Positions 35,300 to 47,837 are shown, numbered from the stretch's first letter. The stretch is DNA of 64,000 nucleotides from Heterodera schachtii (GCA_023374025.1 SIJG01000026.1:512028-576027), one strand, 5' to 3'. A program made the numbers and translations. The notes: generated by a model not told the origin, from the letters alone.

Positions 35300-37146
35300 A
35301 TGACCTTTTTATTCATTGTTGCTGTCTGCTTGGCCTTGTCAAATGTTGGCCACGGCAAACAAAACCAGGCAAGAACCAAAATGTAAAACTTTGTCAAATA
35401 GTACACACATAAGATTTGAGGTTTAATTTTTCTTGAAATTGCAAAATCTCTTAAAATCACGCTAAAATTTTCAAAATTTCAACAGCAGCGCTTGAGGGCA
35501 ATCGTTTTCTCCCCTTTTCAGTTTGTAAAATCCATCCATAATAATAGCAAGGCTAATAAAATAACTTTCATTCCATCGTATATTTGGGGTCAATGGCACC
35601 TCATACAAAAGGCAACTCATTTCAAAATAAAACTTAAGCTTAAGCCTAAGTCTAGACCCAAGCCAAGGCCTAGTCTAAAGCTTTGGCTTAAGCGTAAGCC
35701 TTAAATCTAGGCCTAATCTAAGTACGAGATGCCTTTTGTACGCGTTGTCATGACTTCTTCGGTTTGCAGACTTTGCTCTGTACGTGCGCGCAGGCGGCCA
35801 AGTGCGCGGACGACGGCTTCAAGCAGGTGGAGAACGGGTGCAAGTTGGAATGCGCATATTGGCTGGACGCGTACGCGCCGACGCCGGCCGCGGGCAAACA
35901 GCGGGACGCGCATCCGCTGACCAATTGCTTCGGGCGAAACGTGAAGATGGAGGCGATGCCGATGAACGAATGCATGCGCAAGCGCGTGGACAATTAGTAG
36001 GGAATCCCCCAGGGAATTGTGTAATGAAAAGGAATCCTTTTTTCGTGCATCTGCTAATGAGGATCTTGAAAAAAAGCCCTACAGTATATTTGATCGCTGA
36101 TTTTCGGATTGCCACGGGAGTGAAAAGAATTTGGGACTTGTAAATTGGGCGGCAATCATGATGCTTTTAATGAAATTTTCGCCTTATCTCAAATGCCAGT
36201 AAATCCAACTCTCGGGTTTCTATTCATACGATTTAGTATTATTTCATGATCGCGATTTTTGATGTAAAATCTTTATATTTCCTTATAACATTTAACCCCC
36301 CCCCCCCATCTGCTTAAAATAAATGCCCTTTTATAATAATTGGAGTTAAAAAATAAAAGCGCCAGGAATTATTTAGGAAATACGGTATTTTGATAATGGT
36401 GTTTTTTTCCATATTTTAAATTTAATTAAAAACATTTCTTTATTTCACAGTTGCACGAGTTCAGCAACGGCACGAATTTCGGTGCTCGAGCCGGACTACG
36501 CTGGTTGGATGGAACCGGCCATCGCCAGCAACGACACCGCCTTTGAACAGCGGCACAAAAGTGCCTTTTTGCGCAAGGCGCGTGCCGCCTTCTTCGCATT
36601 CCGCAACTTTCAAAAGTGCCTGAACAATTGTGCCAAGAAACGATCCATCCAATGCTTCGGCACCGAAGGGTGCGTTTTCTGTACAAACATTTTCTCGTGA
36701 ATCTGTGCCCTCCCCAAATACTTGGCTTTTTATGTTTCGTTTGATTCAGTTTCCTTTTTGTGTTTTGCCGAGTGTAGGGTTCAGGTCTTCGATTCGAACA
36801 CACGAATTTTTATTTCTCAAAAAATTTAAAACTTTTTCATATATTACAAAATTAACAATGACCAAAAATGTTTTTTTTTATATAAAATCCGTGTAATTGA
36901 TTTTGATATAATTAATGAAAGAAATTTATAATAATTATTTTTTGCTAATTAATATTTTAAATTTCGCTTATAAGTTGTGCCATTTCTCTTCCGTCCGACC
37001 GTGCCTTGGCTAAACTGTTCTACAACCAATGCACCCAACAGCAAAATGTGCCGAAGAACGCGCGCGATGCCTGCTATTGTATGAGCACTAAGCACAGAGT
37101 CCGGTGGGGTGCCATTTTTAAATTTAATTTATTTCTTTATGTTTAA
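35300..37146 (+). CDS. Secreted cysteine-rich protein, CRSP copy 2
   Basis: Exons 35300-35368, 35770-35996, 36451-36669, 36975-37146 (687 bases, 228 residues), with the same splice phases as copy 1, including the GC-AG first intron (CAG|GCAAGA). The signal peptide is identical to copy 1. The mature region keeps all 15 cysteines; differences are mostly conservative (AYWLD for AHWLD, VLEPDY for VPAPDY). A single-base change past the old stop extends the C-terminus by eight residues (KFNLFLYV). The frame is intact, so it is the second potentially functional member of the family. Confidence 0.75.
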
Positions 37147-37799
37147 TTATCAAATTTAAGTGATTTGGTCGGCGTCTGTCCTTTGTTCATTAACAGACAA
37201 CTGATGCAAATGTCGTGAAACAGCAAATGAGGAGAAAACTGAATGTTTAGTTAAATGTCAACGTCATAAAAACTGGATCGGCTCTGATCAGTCCGTTGGA
37301 TTTTTCTTTTTTGGTGTCTATTTTTTCGATATTTTTAATCCATTTAAAATATTTTGAAGTTGACAAATAAACAACAAAAAAAAAATGTTTTTTTTTTCTT
37401 TATTGGGCTTTTCTTATTTGAGGTGAAAAACTTTTTTTTACAACAACCAACAACAAAGAAGAAAAAAAAACCGAAGGTTATAAGACGCGGAAATTTTTTT
37501 AAAGTGTTTTCATTATTAATTATAATAGATAAAAAAATTTTTGTTATCATTTACAAACACAATTTATGAATAACAGGATCGAGAATCCCGACGAAATTGG
37601 ACCTCACCTAGACCCGAATTCTGATCCAAAATCATTTTTAGGATTATGACATGACAAAGAAAACGTTCTAACGTGGAAATACGGATCCAATCCTGTTTAA
37701 AAAACAAATAAAAGACTTCTCTTTATTCATTTATATTTTTCTTATGGAAAAAAATATTATTATTTAATTAGGACAGTTTCGATGATTCATCTTTCTTTT

Positions 37800-38269
37800 T
37801 TATTTGTAATTGCCCATAAAAATGGAGCCTTCTCTGAAGGACAACATGCACTGAACAGGCGAAAAGAAGCCTAAACAATATAAAAAAGGAGTGAAAATTA
37901 TATTGTAAATAAATTACAATTTCGGTATTTTTTGCCAACAATATGTCCGAGCTTTGCGCTTTTTCAACCCAAACATCGGCGGTGGGGCAGTGCGAAGTTG
38001 AAGCAAAATGTTGTTATGTCGACTAAAAAAATAGTGATTAATTTTTGTATGGGATTATATTTTACAGTATATGTGCTATATCCAAGTAAAAATACTTACC
38101 GTAATGCGTTTGAGAAGAAAATTCTGTCGTTGGTTGGGCTCAGTGGAAGTGATCGACCGCTGCTGATCAGATCAAAAAGCATGGCCAACATCAGCAGAAA
38201 GGAAAAGCAGCGACAGAAAGAGGGCCGATTTTGGCGGAGGACGAGAGACGGAAAAAAGAGGAAAAGCAT
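37800..38269 (-). pseudogene. Neuropeptide-like precursor, frameshifted copy 2
   Basis: Exon 1 38269-38100 (SFLLMLAMLFDLISSG), with a perfect ACG|GTAAGT donor; exon 2 38022-37918; exon 3 37870-37800 (FFSPVQCMLSFREG still present in one frame). Exon 2 is 105 bases rather than 146; it includes a net five-base loss between the KKR and KK sites, so the cysteine loop no longer follows in frame and the second half would read differently. The signal peptide and splice sites remain good. It is either a pseudogene or a gene with an altered product. Confidence 0.65.
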
Positions 38270-39857
38270 TTCGAAATTTGGAAATATTTGAAGAATGATT
38301 TCTTGGGGATGGGAACACTGAATTTATACGAAATTGCCAGACAGACGGATTTTTTATTGGGGTATTTATATAAGCATTGGCACGTTTTTATTTCCGTTTT
38401 GGCACATTTGTAGTCAATTTTGAATCCATTTTCTTGTGTACTGAATTTTCAGCACAGATTTTATTCACAATTTACGGACAAAGTCTCACGCCATTTAGAC
38501 GAGGGACGAAAAAGAGAGGAAAGGCAATTGATGTGAAAATAATGAAATTTTTCCCCGTTTCATTCCGTCAAAGCCAAAAATTGTGTACAAAATCTCACGC
38601 GGAATTTGGAGTGCTTTTGATTTTACAGTACGGAAATTTATAATGAATTGAAAAAGACCAATATTTTGGGTACTTCAAGGTTTTTTGACCCCCCCCCCCC
38701 CCCCTCGAAAATTATTTTAAATATTTTCCTAGCATATATAAAGCCAGAAATATTTAAAGAAATATTTATAAAAAAAAAACTAAAAAATATAATAAATATT
38801 GAAGAGAGCAGTGCAAATGTTAAGAAACTTTTAGTTCAATTATTGCGGTCCTTTTGAGAATTTCAAATGCATTTTTCAAAATGAGTAAAAATTTAATGCC
38901 AAACATTTTGGTAGATTAAAAAATTTAGTGCTTTTGAAAAACTTTGCTATTTTTCGTTCGTTTATTCTTAAACAATTTTAGGTCGATCCATAGAAGTGAA
39001 TTTTAAGTGTGATCACTTATCAGAGCCCAATATAAAAGACATTTTTTCGACCAAAGTATGTTAAAAAATAAGACGAATTAGAAAATTAACCCATTAATAT
39101 TTATGCTTAAAAATCCAACCAATTTTCAAAATTTTTCCCGGCTGCGCCCACCGGCACCATCCGACCCCCGCCCCCTTCTTCCTCAAATTTTTGGGAAAAG
39201 CATGGCACAAGAAATTACGATGTTAAAACAGGGTTTCTATCTCAAAATTTTCAAAAAAAGAATACCAATGCCAAAAAATAAGATTTTAGGGTTAACAATA
39301 AGAACATTTTGCAAAATTGCTTCAAATCAATTATTTTTACAATATTCGATCAAAATGTATCAAATATTATATTTTTTTCGTCTCCCATTATCGATTTTAA
39401 CAATTTTGGAGAGGAGCAAACCATAAGTTTTAGTGCATTCGGGATCACTAAATCAGATTTTTAACTTTTTTTTTTTGCGGCACATTTTTCCAAAAAACTT
39501 TTGAGAAATGGGCGAGGGGAGAGGTCCGGCGGTGCCGATAGGCGCCGTCGGAAATTTTTTTTTTTTTTTTGTAATTCCGTTCTGGTTTTTGCTTTTGCAC
39601 CAACAAGTGCCACTTTTGCAATTAAGAGCCAATCGAAGACTTTTTTGCTTCTAAAAACACTTTTTTTGGGTGCGCTTTTTCCAAAAAAAAAAAAGATTGG
39701 GGGACAGGAGGTGCCGCCGGGGGAAAATTTTAAGAATTTTTAATGAATTTTGCTAGAAATTAGCTAAATTTTTCAGAATTACCCACTTTTAGATGAAAAT
39801 AAGTCACTATACCCAACTCTGAACAATTCTTAGAAATAAGAACATTTTTGTTTTCAA
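38270..39857. other. Non-coding tail of duplicated cassette
   Basis: Homologous to 15400-17360 and repeated at 42746-44327. It holds poly-C (38690-38704, length differing between units) and a cggcggtgccgataggcgcc motif near 39528. Short open frames are shared by both units only because the DNA is nearly identical; none resembles a gene. Confidence 0.6.
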
Positions 39858-40247
39858 ATGTAAAACTTTGTAAAATAGTACACACATAAGATTTGAGGTT
39901 TAATTTTTCTTGAAATTGCAAAATCTCTTAAAATCACGCTAAAATTTTCAAAATTTCAACAGCAGCGCTTGAGGGCAATCGTTTTCCTCCCCTTTTCAGT
40001 TTGTAAAATCCATCCATAATAATAGCAAGGCTAATAAAATAACTTTCATTCCATCGTATATTTGGGGTCAATGGCACCTCATACAAAAGGCAACTCATTT
40101 CAAAATAAAACTTAAGCTTAAGCCTAAGTCTAGACCCAAGCCAAGGCCTAGTCTAAAGCTTTGGCTTAAGCGTAAGCCTTAAATCTAGGCCTAATCTAAG
40201 TACGAGATGCCTTTTGTACGCGTTGTCATGACTTCTTCGGTTTGCAG

Positions 40248-41638
40248 ACTTTGCTCTGTACGTGCGCGCAGGCGGCCAAGTGCGCGGACGACGGCTTCAA
40301 GCAGGTGGAGAACGGGTGCAAGTTGGAATGCGCATATTGGCTGGACGCGTACGCGCCGACGCCGGCCGCGGGCAAACAGCGGGACGCGCATCCGCTGACC
40401 AATTGCTTCGGGCGCAACGTGAAGATGGAGGCGATGCCGATGAATGAATGCATGCGCAAGCGCGTGGACAATTAGTAGGGAACCCCCCGGCGGGGGGTTG
40501 GGTAATTAATGGGATCATTTTTTCGAATATGTTAATGAGGCTCTTGAAAAAGAAGCACTACAGAATATTTTTGGTTTCCCGTGTCGGGGACAAAGAAATT
40601 CGGAATTTGGGCGGCAATCCATGCATTTCATGAAATTTTTGCCTTATCTCATTAAATAATGCCAGTAAATCCAACTCTCGGGTTTTTATTCATACGATTA
40701 GCATTATTTCATGATCGTGCTTTATTATTTTTTAATGTAAAATCTCCATATTTCATCTTAATATTTACCCCCTCTCTCCATCTGCCTAAAATAAAGACTA
40801 TTTTAATTGGAGTTTAAAAATAAAAGCGCAAGGAATTATTTAGGAAATACGGTAATTAGATAATGGTGTTTTTCCTTATTTTAAAAGTTTATTTAATTAT
40901 AAAAAAACATTTGTTATTTCAAAGCTGCACGAGCTCAGCAACGGCACGAATTTCGGTGCCTGCGCCGGACTACGCTGGTTGGATGGAACCCGCTATCGCC
41001 AGCAACGACACCGCCTTTGAACAGCGGCACAAAAGTGCCTTTTTGCGCAAGGCGCGTGCCGCCTTCTTCGCATTCCGCAACTTTCAAAAGTGCCTGAACA
41101 ATTGTGCCAAGAAACGATCCATCCAATGCTTCGGCACCGAAGGGTGCGTTTTCTGTACAAACATTTTCTCGTGAATCTGTGCCCTCCCCAAATACTTGGC
41201 TTTTTATGTTTCGTTTGATTCAGTTTCCTTTTTGTGTTTTGCCGAGTGTAGGGTTCAGGTCTTCGATTCGAACACACGAATTTTTATTTCTCAAAAAATT
41301 TAAAACTTTTTCATATATTACAAAATTAACAATGACCAAAAATGTTTTTTTTTATATAAAATCCGTGTAATTGATTTTGATATAATTAATGAAAGAAATT
41401 TATAATAATTATTTTTTGCTAATTAATATTTTAAATTTCGCTTATAAGTTGTGCCATTTCTCTTCCGTCCGACCGTGCCTTGGCTAAACTGTTCTACAAC
41501 CAATGCACCCAACAGCAAAATGTGCCGAAGAACGCGCGCGATGCCTGCTATTGTATGAGCACTAAGCACAGAGTCCGGTGGGGTGCCATTTTTAAATTTA
41601 ATTTATTTCTTTTATGTTTAATTATCAAATTTAAGTGA
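40248..41638 (+). pseudogene. CRSP copy 3, lacking signal-peptide exon
   Basis: Exons 40248-40474, 40925-41143, 41449-41638 correspond to exons 2-4 and are open in the same phases. The duplication breakpoint (39858) falls just downstream of exon 1, so no signal peptide exon precedes it in this unit; exon 1 of copy 2 lies 4.5 kb upstream. One extra T near 41612 lengthens the C-terminus further (FNLFLLCLIIKFK). It could be spliced only as an alternative set of downstream exons of copy 2; otherwise it is a 5'-truncated pseudogene. Confidence 0.7.
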
Positions 41639-42274
41639 TTTGGTCGGCGTCTGTCCTTTGTTCATTAACAGACAACTGATGCAAATGTCGTGAAACAGCA
41701 AATGAGGAGAAAACTGAATGTTTAGTTAAATGTCAACGTCATAAAAACTGGATCGGCTCTGATCAGTCCGTTGGATTTTTCTTTTTTGGTGTCTATTTTT
41801 TCGATATTTTTAATCCATTTAAAATATTTTGAAGTTGACAAATAAACAACAAAAAAAAAATGTTTTTTTTTTTCTTTATTGGGCTTTTCTTATTTGAGGT
41901 GAAAAACTTTTTTTTTACAACAACCAACAACAAAGAAGAAAAAAAAACCGAAGGTTATAAGACGCGGAAATTTTTTTAAAGTGTTTTCATTATTAATTAT
42001 AATAGATAAAAAAATTTTTGTTATCATTTACAAACACAATTTATGAATAACAGGATCGAGAATCCCGACGAAATTGGACCTCACCTAGACCCGAATTCTG
42101 ATCCAAAATCATTTTTAGGATTATGACATGACAAAGAAAACGTTCTAACGTGGAAATACGGATCCAATCCTGTTTAAAAAACAAATAAAAGACTTCTCTT
42201 TATTCATTTATATTTTTCTTATGGAAAAAAATATTATTATTTAATTAGGACAGTTTCGATGATTCATCTTTCTT

Positions 42275-42745
42275 TTTATTTGTAATTGCCCATAAAAATG
42301 GAGCCTTCTCTGAAGGACAACATGCACTGAACAGGCGAAAAGAAGCCTAAACAATATAAAAAAGGAGTGAAAATTATATTGTAAATAAATTACAATTTCG
42401 GTATTTTTTGCCAACAATATGTCCGAGCTTTGCGCTTTTTCAACCCAAACATCGGCGGTGGGGCAGTGCGAAGTTGAAGCAAAATGTTGTTATGTCGACT
42501 AAAAAAATAGTGATTAATTTTTGTATGGGATTATATTTTACAGTATATGTGCTATATCCAAGTAAAAATACTTACCGTAATGCGTTTGAGAAGAAAATTC
42601 TGTCGTTGGTTGGGCTCAGTGGAAGTGATCGACCGCTGCTGATCAGATCAAAAAGCATGGCCAACATCAGCAGAAAGGAAAAGCAGCGACAGAAAGAGGG
42701 CCGATTTTGGCGGAGGACGAGAGACGGAAAAAAGAGGAAAAGCAT
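42275..42745 (-). pseudogene. Neuropeptide-like precursor, frameshifted copy 3
   Basis: Exon 1 42745-42576 and exon 2 42498-42394 are the same as in copy 2, with the same short exon 2; exon 3 follows near 42346-42277. It carries the same frameshift relative to copy 1, so the lesion predates the tandem duplication. Confidence 0.65.
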
Positions 42746-44327
42746 TTCGAAATTTGGAAATATTTGAAGAATGATTTCTTGGGGATGGGAACACTGAATT
42801 TATACGAAATTGCCAGACAGACGGATTTTTTATTGGGGTATTTATATAAGCATTGGCACGTTTTTATTTCCGTTTTGGCACATTTGTAGTCAATTTTGAA
42901 TCCATTTTCTTGTGTACTGAATTTTCAGCACAGATTTTATTCACAATTTACGGACAAAGTCTCACGCCATTTAGACGAGGGACGAAAAAGAGAGGAAAGG
43001 CAATTGATGTGAAAATAATGAAATTTTTCCCCGTTTCATTCCGTCAAAGCCAAAAATTGTGTACAAAATCTCACGCGGAATTTGGAGTGCTTTTGATTTT
43101 ACAGTACGGAAATTTATAATGAATTGAAAAAGACCAATATTTTGGGTACTTCAAGGTTTTTTGACCCCCCCCCCCCCTCGAAAATTATTTTAAATATTTT
43201 CCTAGCATATATAAAGCCAGAAATATTTAAAGAAATATTTATAAAAAAAAAACTAAAAAATATAATAAATATTGAAGAGAGCAGTGCAAATGTTAAGAAA
43301 CTTTTAGTTCAATTATTGCGGTCCTTTTGAGAATTTCAAATGCATTTTTCAAAATGAGTAAAAATTTAATGCCAAACATTTTGGTAGATTAAAAAATTTA
43401 GTGCTTTTGAAAAACTTTGCTATTTTTCGTTCGTTTATTCTTAAACAATTTTAGGTCGATCCATAGAAGTGAATTTTAAGTGTGATCACTTATCAGAGCC
43501 CAATATAAAAGACATTTTTTCGACCAAAGTATGTTAAAAAATAAGACGAATTAGAAAATTAACCCATTAATATTTATGCTTAAAAATCCAACCAATTTTC
43601 AAAATTTTTCCCGGCTGCGCCCACCGGCACCATCCGACCCCCGCCCCCTTCTTCCTCAAATTTTTGGGAAAAGCATGGCACAAGAAATTACGATGTTAAA
43701 ACAGGGTTTCTATCTCAAAATTTTCAAAAAAAGAATACCAATGCCAAAAAATAAGATTTTAGGGTTAACAATAAGAACATTTTGCAAAATTGCTTCAAAT
43801 CAATTATTTTTACAATATTCGATCAAAATGTATCAAATATTATATTTTTTTCGTCTCCCATTATCGATTTTAACAATTTTGGAGAGGAGCAAACCATAAG
43901 TTTTAGTGCATTCGGGATCACTAAATCAGATTTTTAACTTTTTTTTTTTGCGGCACATTTTTCCAAAAAACTTTTGAGAAATGGGCGAGGGGAGAGGTCC
44001 GGCGGTGCCGATAGGCGCCGTCGGAAATTTTTTTTTTTTTTTTGTAATTCCGTTCTGGTTTTTGCTTTTGCACCAACAAGTGCCACTTTTGCAATTAAGA
44101 GCCAATCGAAGACTTTTTTGCTTCTAAAAACACTTTTTTTGGGTGCGCTTTTTCCAAAAAAAAAAAAGATTGGGGGACAGGAGGTGCCGCCGGGGGAAAA
44201 TTTTAAGAATTTTTAATGAATTTTGCTAGAAATTAGCTAAATTTTTCAGAATTACCCACTTTTAGATGAAAATAAGTCACTATACCCAACTCTGAACAAT
44301 TCTTAGAAATAAGAACATTTTTGTTTT

Positions 44328-46663
44328 CTAAGGAACATTTCTTAGAAATAAAAACATATAGATACCCTGTGTTAAAAGCAAAAAAAAATCGCCGCCAGTG
44401 AAAAATTAAACTCACAAACTGATGGTTACAGTCGGTCCAGTTCTTTCTTCACAACCAAACTAGTCAATTAAACAGCAGCGCAAATTTTTTGGGTGTTTAT
44501 TACATATTTGAGAAGAAATCAAATTTTCTTAGTTTCATAAAACAAATAATACCAAAGCAAAAACCCTAAGGAATATAGGACGCAGAAATTTTTTCATTTC
44601 ATCTTAATATTTAATATAATTTAAAAAATTTCATTGTAAATTATAATGATGCCGATAGAAAAATTTTAATTTCAGTTTCACTGACACAATTTATGCAATA
44701 ACAGGACCAAGAGCCCCGGTAAAACCCTGACGAAATTAGACCTCACTCGGGCCCTAATTTTGATGCAAAATTAATTTTAGGACGACATGATAATAAAAGT
44801 GTTCTAATGTGTGGAATTCAGATTTCCATTCTTGTATAGAGAAAGTAAATAAAACTCAAAATAAAAGGCTTCTCTTTATTCATTTAAATTTTTCTTATGG
44901 AAGAAGATATTATTATTAAATTTGGGAGAACAGTTTCGATGATTCATCTTTCTTTTTTTATTTGTAATTGTCCATATAATTGGAGCCTTCTCTGAAGGAA
45001 AACACTGAATTTATACAAAATTGCCAGACAGAAGGATTTTTTATTGGGGTATTTATAAAGCAATTGGCACGTTTTTATTTCCGTTTTTGCACATTTGTAG
45101 TCCATTTTGAATCCATTTTGTTGTACTGAACATTCAGCACAGGTTTTATTCACAATTTACGGACAAAGTCCCACGCCATTTAGACGAGGGACGAAAAAGA
45201 GAGGAAAGGCATTTCGAAATCAAATAGCTTTTTGGTGGGAGTCAAATTTGTGTTGTGCTAAAATAAATGCAGCAATTTCGCATTTTTATTTATGAGAATT
45301 GATTTGAAAATTATAAATTTAAAAAATTTCCCCGTTTCTCTCATTCCGTCTGCCCAAAAATTGAATACAAAATCTCTGTGGCCCATTTTGAGAGTTTAAA
45401 TGATTTTTTCAAAAATGAGTAAAAATTTAAACAAAACATTTTTATATAAAAATTTTAGTGGGTTTGAAAAATTCAACCCATTAATAATAATTGCTTATTC
45501 ACATTAATGGAAAATGGAACCAAAAGCCTACTGAAATAATCTTTTTGATGGGAAGTCATTGGAGCGGGCATTATTATATGAAAATAAAGAGCCTAAGTTT
45601 TAAAAAGAACATTTGTGAAGCATTTAAGCATTCTGTTTCCATTTTTGGCCAACTGCTTATGTGAATTATGTGCGGTCGAGGTCGTTCGGTGGCGAAAAGG
45701 ATCAGTTCAGTATCAGAAAATTTCCCCTGAAGGATTTACCATAACTTTTTAACAACTTGATATATTCATTAGCTCTTCATGTTTAGTAGATAGTGTAAGG
45801 ATTGAGCCAGCGGACGGTTCAAACGCTTAAAGCGGAGGCAAAAGATACCACCACAAAAGGAATGGTAGCTCGGACGGTAAGATCACTGGTTTGGGAGGGA
45901 AGCCGATCGCCGCACCAGCAGAGGTCGAGGGTTCGATTCCCTCCAGGGTCTGCCATTTTGCCCAACCTTTATTCTAGCTATTTACTTTGAAAACGAGCCG
46001 AGTGAATAACCCATAAAAAGTTATATGCTTGCCCATTAGTGACCGGGTTTTAAACTACCACCAGCGTACTACCAGACTCGTAAATTTTCTAACCCTAACA
46101 TTTTTCGAAAATGCTTTATGCTATCGAATGATACCAATTTACTAGACCATAAAAAAATCAGGGAAACAAATTAAAAGAAAATTGGTTTGCTGGTGGGCGG
46201 TACAATTTACTACGTTATCTCTTGGTAACCAAAAACAAATCAATGTGTGATGAGAGAATCCGCCCTCAAGAAGTATCGCTATCAAGGCTGGGCGAAACTT
46301 GGGCTTCGAAAATTTGGGTTTTTTGAGCTTCGAACTCCAAAATGATCACAATTATGCCAATGCCAATGTGAGGCACAAAAACATTACAATTTTCTCGCTG
46401 GGATTTAAATGCTAAATAGGCATTCACACGAAATGCCAAGTCTTCTTTTGAAAAAAAAAAAGTTTTTTCTTTTTAAATTCGTGGTTCCATCAGCTGACCA
46501 TCCTCATCCGAGAAAAATGGATTTGCTTCATAAATTTATTCAGCATATTGTTAGCTTAATATTTCAAATACTTCAAGCGCATATTATTAGCTTTATGATC
46601 ACTCACGAATAATCAATTCATTGTAAATCCAATCTCTCTCTCTCTCTCCGATCACTTTTTCCA
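44328..46663. repeat. Third, decayed remnant of the cassette and intergenic DNA
   Basis: 44620-45010 resembles the CRSP/neuropeptide spacer and includes the end of neuropeptide exon 3 on the minus strand (FREGSNYMDNYK, then stop, about 44962-44999). At 45001 it jumps to sequence matching 38315 onward, so the remainder of the neuropeptide locus is deleted. 45480-45650 resembles 16430-16570. The rest is AT-rich with a tRNA-like segment (45860-45957), a short cttcgaa repeat (46290-46350) and no gene. Confidence 0.6.
45860..45957 (+). repeat. tRNA-like sequence with strong B-box
   Basis: TAGCTCGGACGG (A-box type) is followed by a T-arm GAGGGTTCGATTCCCTC (45927-45943) and an ending ...TCTGCCA. 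The T arm is perfect, but I cannot pair the 3' acceptor strand with a 5' partner, so this is a tRNA pseudogene or SINE head rather than a working tRNA. Confidence 0.45.
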
Positions 46664-47837
46664 TTAGCCGCTTGAGCTGCCCGAAACGACACAATTCTTC
46701 CCGTCGCCCGCTTCTCCGACTTTGTAGTTGCGAATCACCGAAGGCGGTTTCTGCTGGTCATTTCCTTTGAACAAGCTGCACACGTTTGTTGAACCACCAC
46801 TGATCTGCACATTTTTAATGGTCGCCGTGTCGCCATAATTTTGATTGATCCCGCACAAAGTGGCCGTCACACCGGTCACTTTGATGTTCTCGAAAACAAA
46901 CTTTCTGCCTTTGCACTGTGGCATACAGTTTCCGCAAGTTCGCCCCAATTTGCCAATGTTGTCAGCCTGAGGAGAAATGGGAAATGGAAAAATTTAATTC
47001 AAAGAAATATTTTTGCATATTTTTTTACTATTATTTTTGATAAATTTTCTTTTTCATTTCAAAATAATGCCGATGCCGACTCTTGGTCTTATGGGGAGAT
47101 GGCAGAAGATTCTACTAGGCCAATTAGCACCTCTTTAACCACCAAAAAAGCCATTAGTGCTTATATTAGAAAGGGTTTGCCTAAATACAGTGAAAGATTG
47201 ATAGAATGTTATAAGGGATGAGACCCATTCCTTGCTTCTGCCTATTATGGAAGGATAATTTTTTTTTTTATTAATTTCCTGTCTAATGGAAATTTTCAGT
47301 TTTTCGAACTGATCAGCCCCCGTTATGTCCGATAAATCCCTCCATTGCCGGGAATCACTACAAATTGGCTTATGCACTAATTATTTACCACGAAATTTTT
47401 GACAGTCACTGTGCCACCGCCATTAAATTGGAACACTTTGTCATGCGCTTTTCGCGCCCCACCGCCCGTGACAGGAAGTTAGCATTTTTGCAGTTGGTGC
47501 TCCGGAAGGTGGCCGCGTCTTCGCCCACGTCCTCCCACCACACATTTTGCAGGGTGCACCCGTCCATGCAGTGAATGCCGTCCGCCGCGTTGGGGCCGAT
47601 GATCAAATTTTTGATCACCGCCCCATTGTTGGCACTGATGATCGGCTTTTGGCCCTCCCTTAGTCCGCCATCGCCCAACGCGTTGCTTGCGGTCAGCCGT
47701 TTGAAGCCAAAGTCTTTGGTGCCGCCGTTCACGATGATTGTTTTGGACACCGTTTCTGTGCCCTTTGCGGTTGGCCATTGGCCAAAAATTGGCGAAAAAA
47801 TGGCCAAAGCAATGGAGAGAAGGAACAAAATGTTCAT
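46664..47837 (-). CDS. pel: Pectate lyase, polysaccharide lyase family 3
   Basis: Two minus-strand exons, 47837-47389 and 46966-46664, split by a 422-base intron in phase 0. The product has a signal peptide ([20 protein letters not shown]) and then the PL3 blocks: [46 protein letters not shown], and [11 protein letters not shown]. At about 250 residues it has the usual length. PL3 enzymes cleave de-esterified pectin by beta-elimination with calcium and are secreted from nematode glands to soften host walls; nematode copies are thought to derive from bacteria by horizontal transfer. One base is missing near 47472 (minus strand CTGTCACGGG where CTGGTCACGGG would read LVTGGG), so the frame breaks once. 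A sequencing error or a very young pseudogene fits equally well. Confidence 0.92.
47099..47221 (+). other. Protein-like insert inside pectate lyase intron
   Basis: Plus-strand reading [20 protein letters not shown], then [16 protein letters not shown] and a stop has coding-like composition and sits antisense within the pectate lyase intron. It resembles no family I can name. It may be a fragment of a captured gene or retroelement; no splice or start context supports a gene. Confidence 0.25.

Larger units (their letters stand above)
35381..39857. repeat. Tandem segmental duplication, unit 1
   Basis: 4.48-kb unit directly repeated at 39858-44327 with near identity over most of its length. The unit begins just after CRSP exon 1 (aaatgtaaaactttg) and ends at gaacatttttgttttc, where unit 2 begins. 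Gene content: CRSP exons 2-4 and a complete neuropeptide-like locus. Confidence 0.93.
39858..44327. repeat. Tandem segmental duplication, unit 2
   Basis: Direct repeat of 35381-39857. Nearly identical outside about 40420-41090, where intron 2 and flanking exon bases of CRSP differ clearly from unit 1 and resemble copy 1 of block A. The right boundary follows gaacatttttgttttc at about 44327. Confidence 0.93.

Noticed and set aside
35784..36143. Long Arg/Gly-rich plus frame and matching minus frames over CRSP exon 2
   Set aside because: They shadow the cysteine-rich exon; only the cysteine frame keeps phase with flanking exons and is conserved in all copies.
37932..38291. 119-residue plus-strand open frame, repeated at 42408-42767
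   Set aside because: It is antisense to the neuropeptide-like exon 1, which has a perfect donor on the minus strand; the repeat reflects the tandem duplication.
45860..45957. Functional tRNA gene
   Set aside because: The T arm is perfect but no matching 5' acceptor strand or regular anticodon arm could be found.
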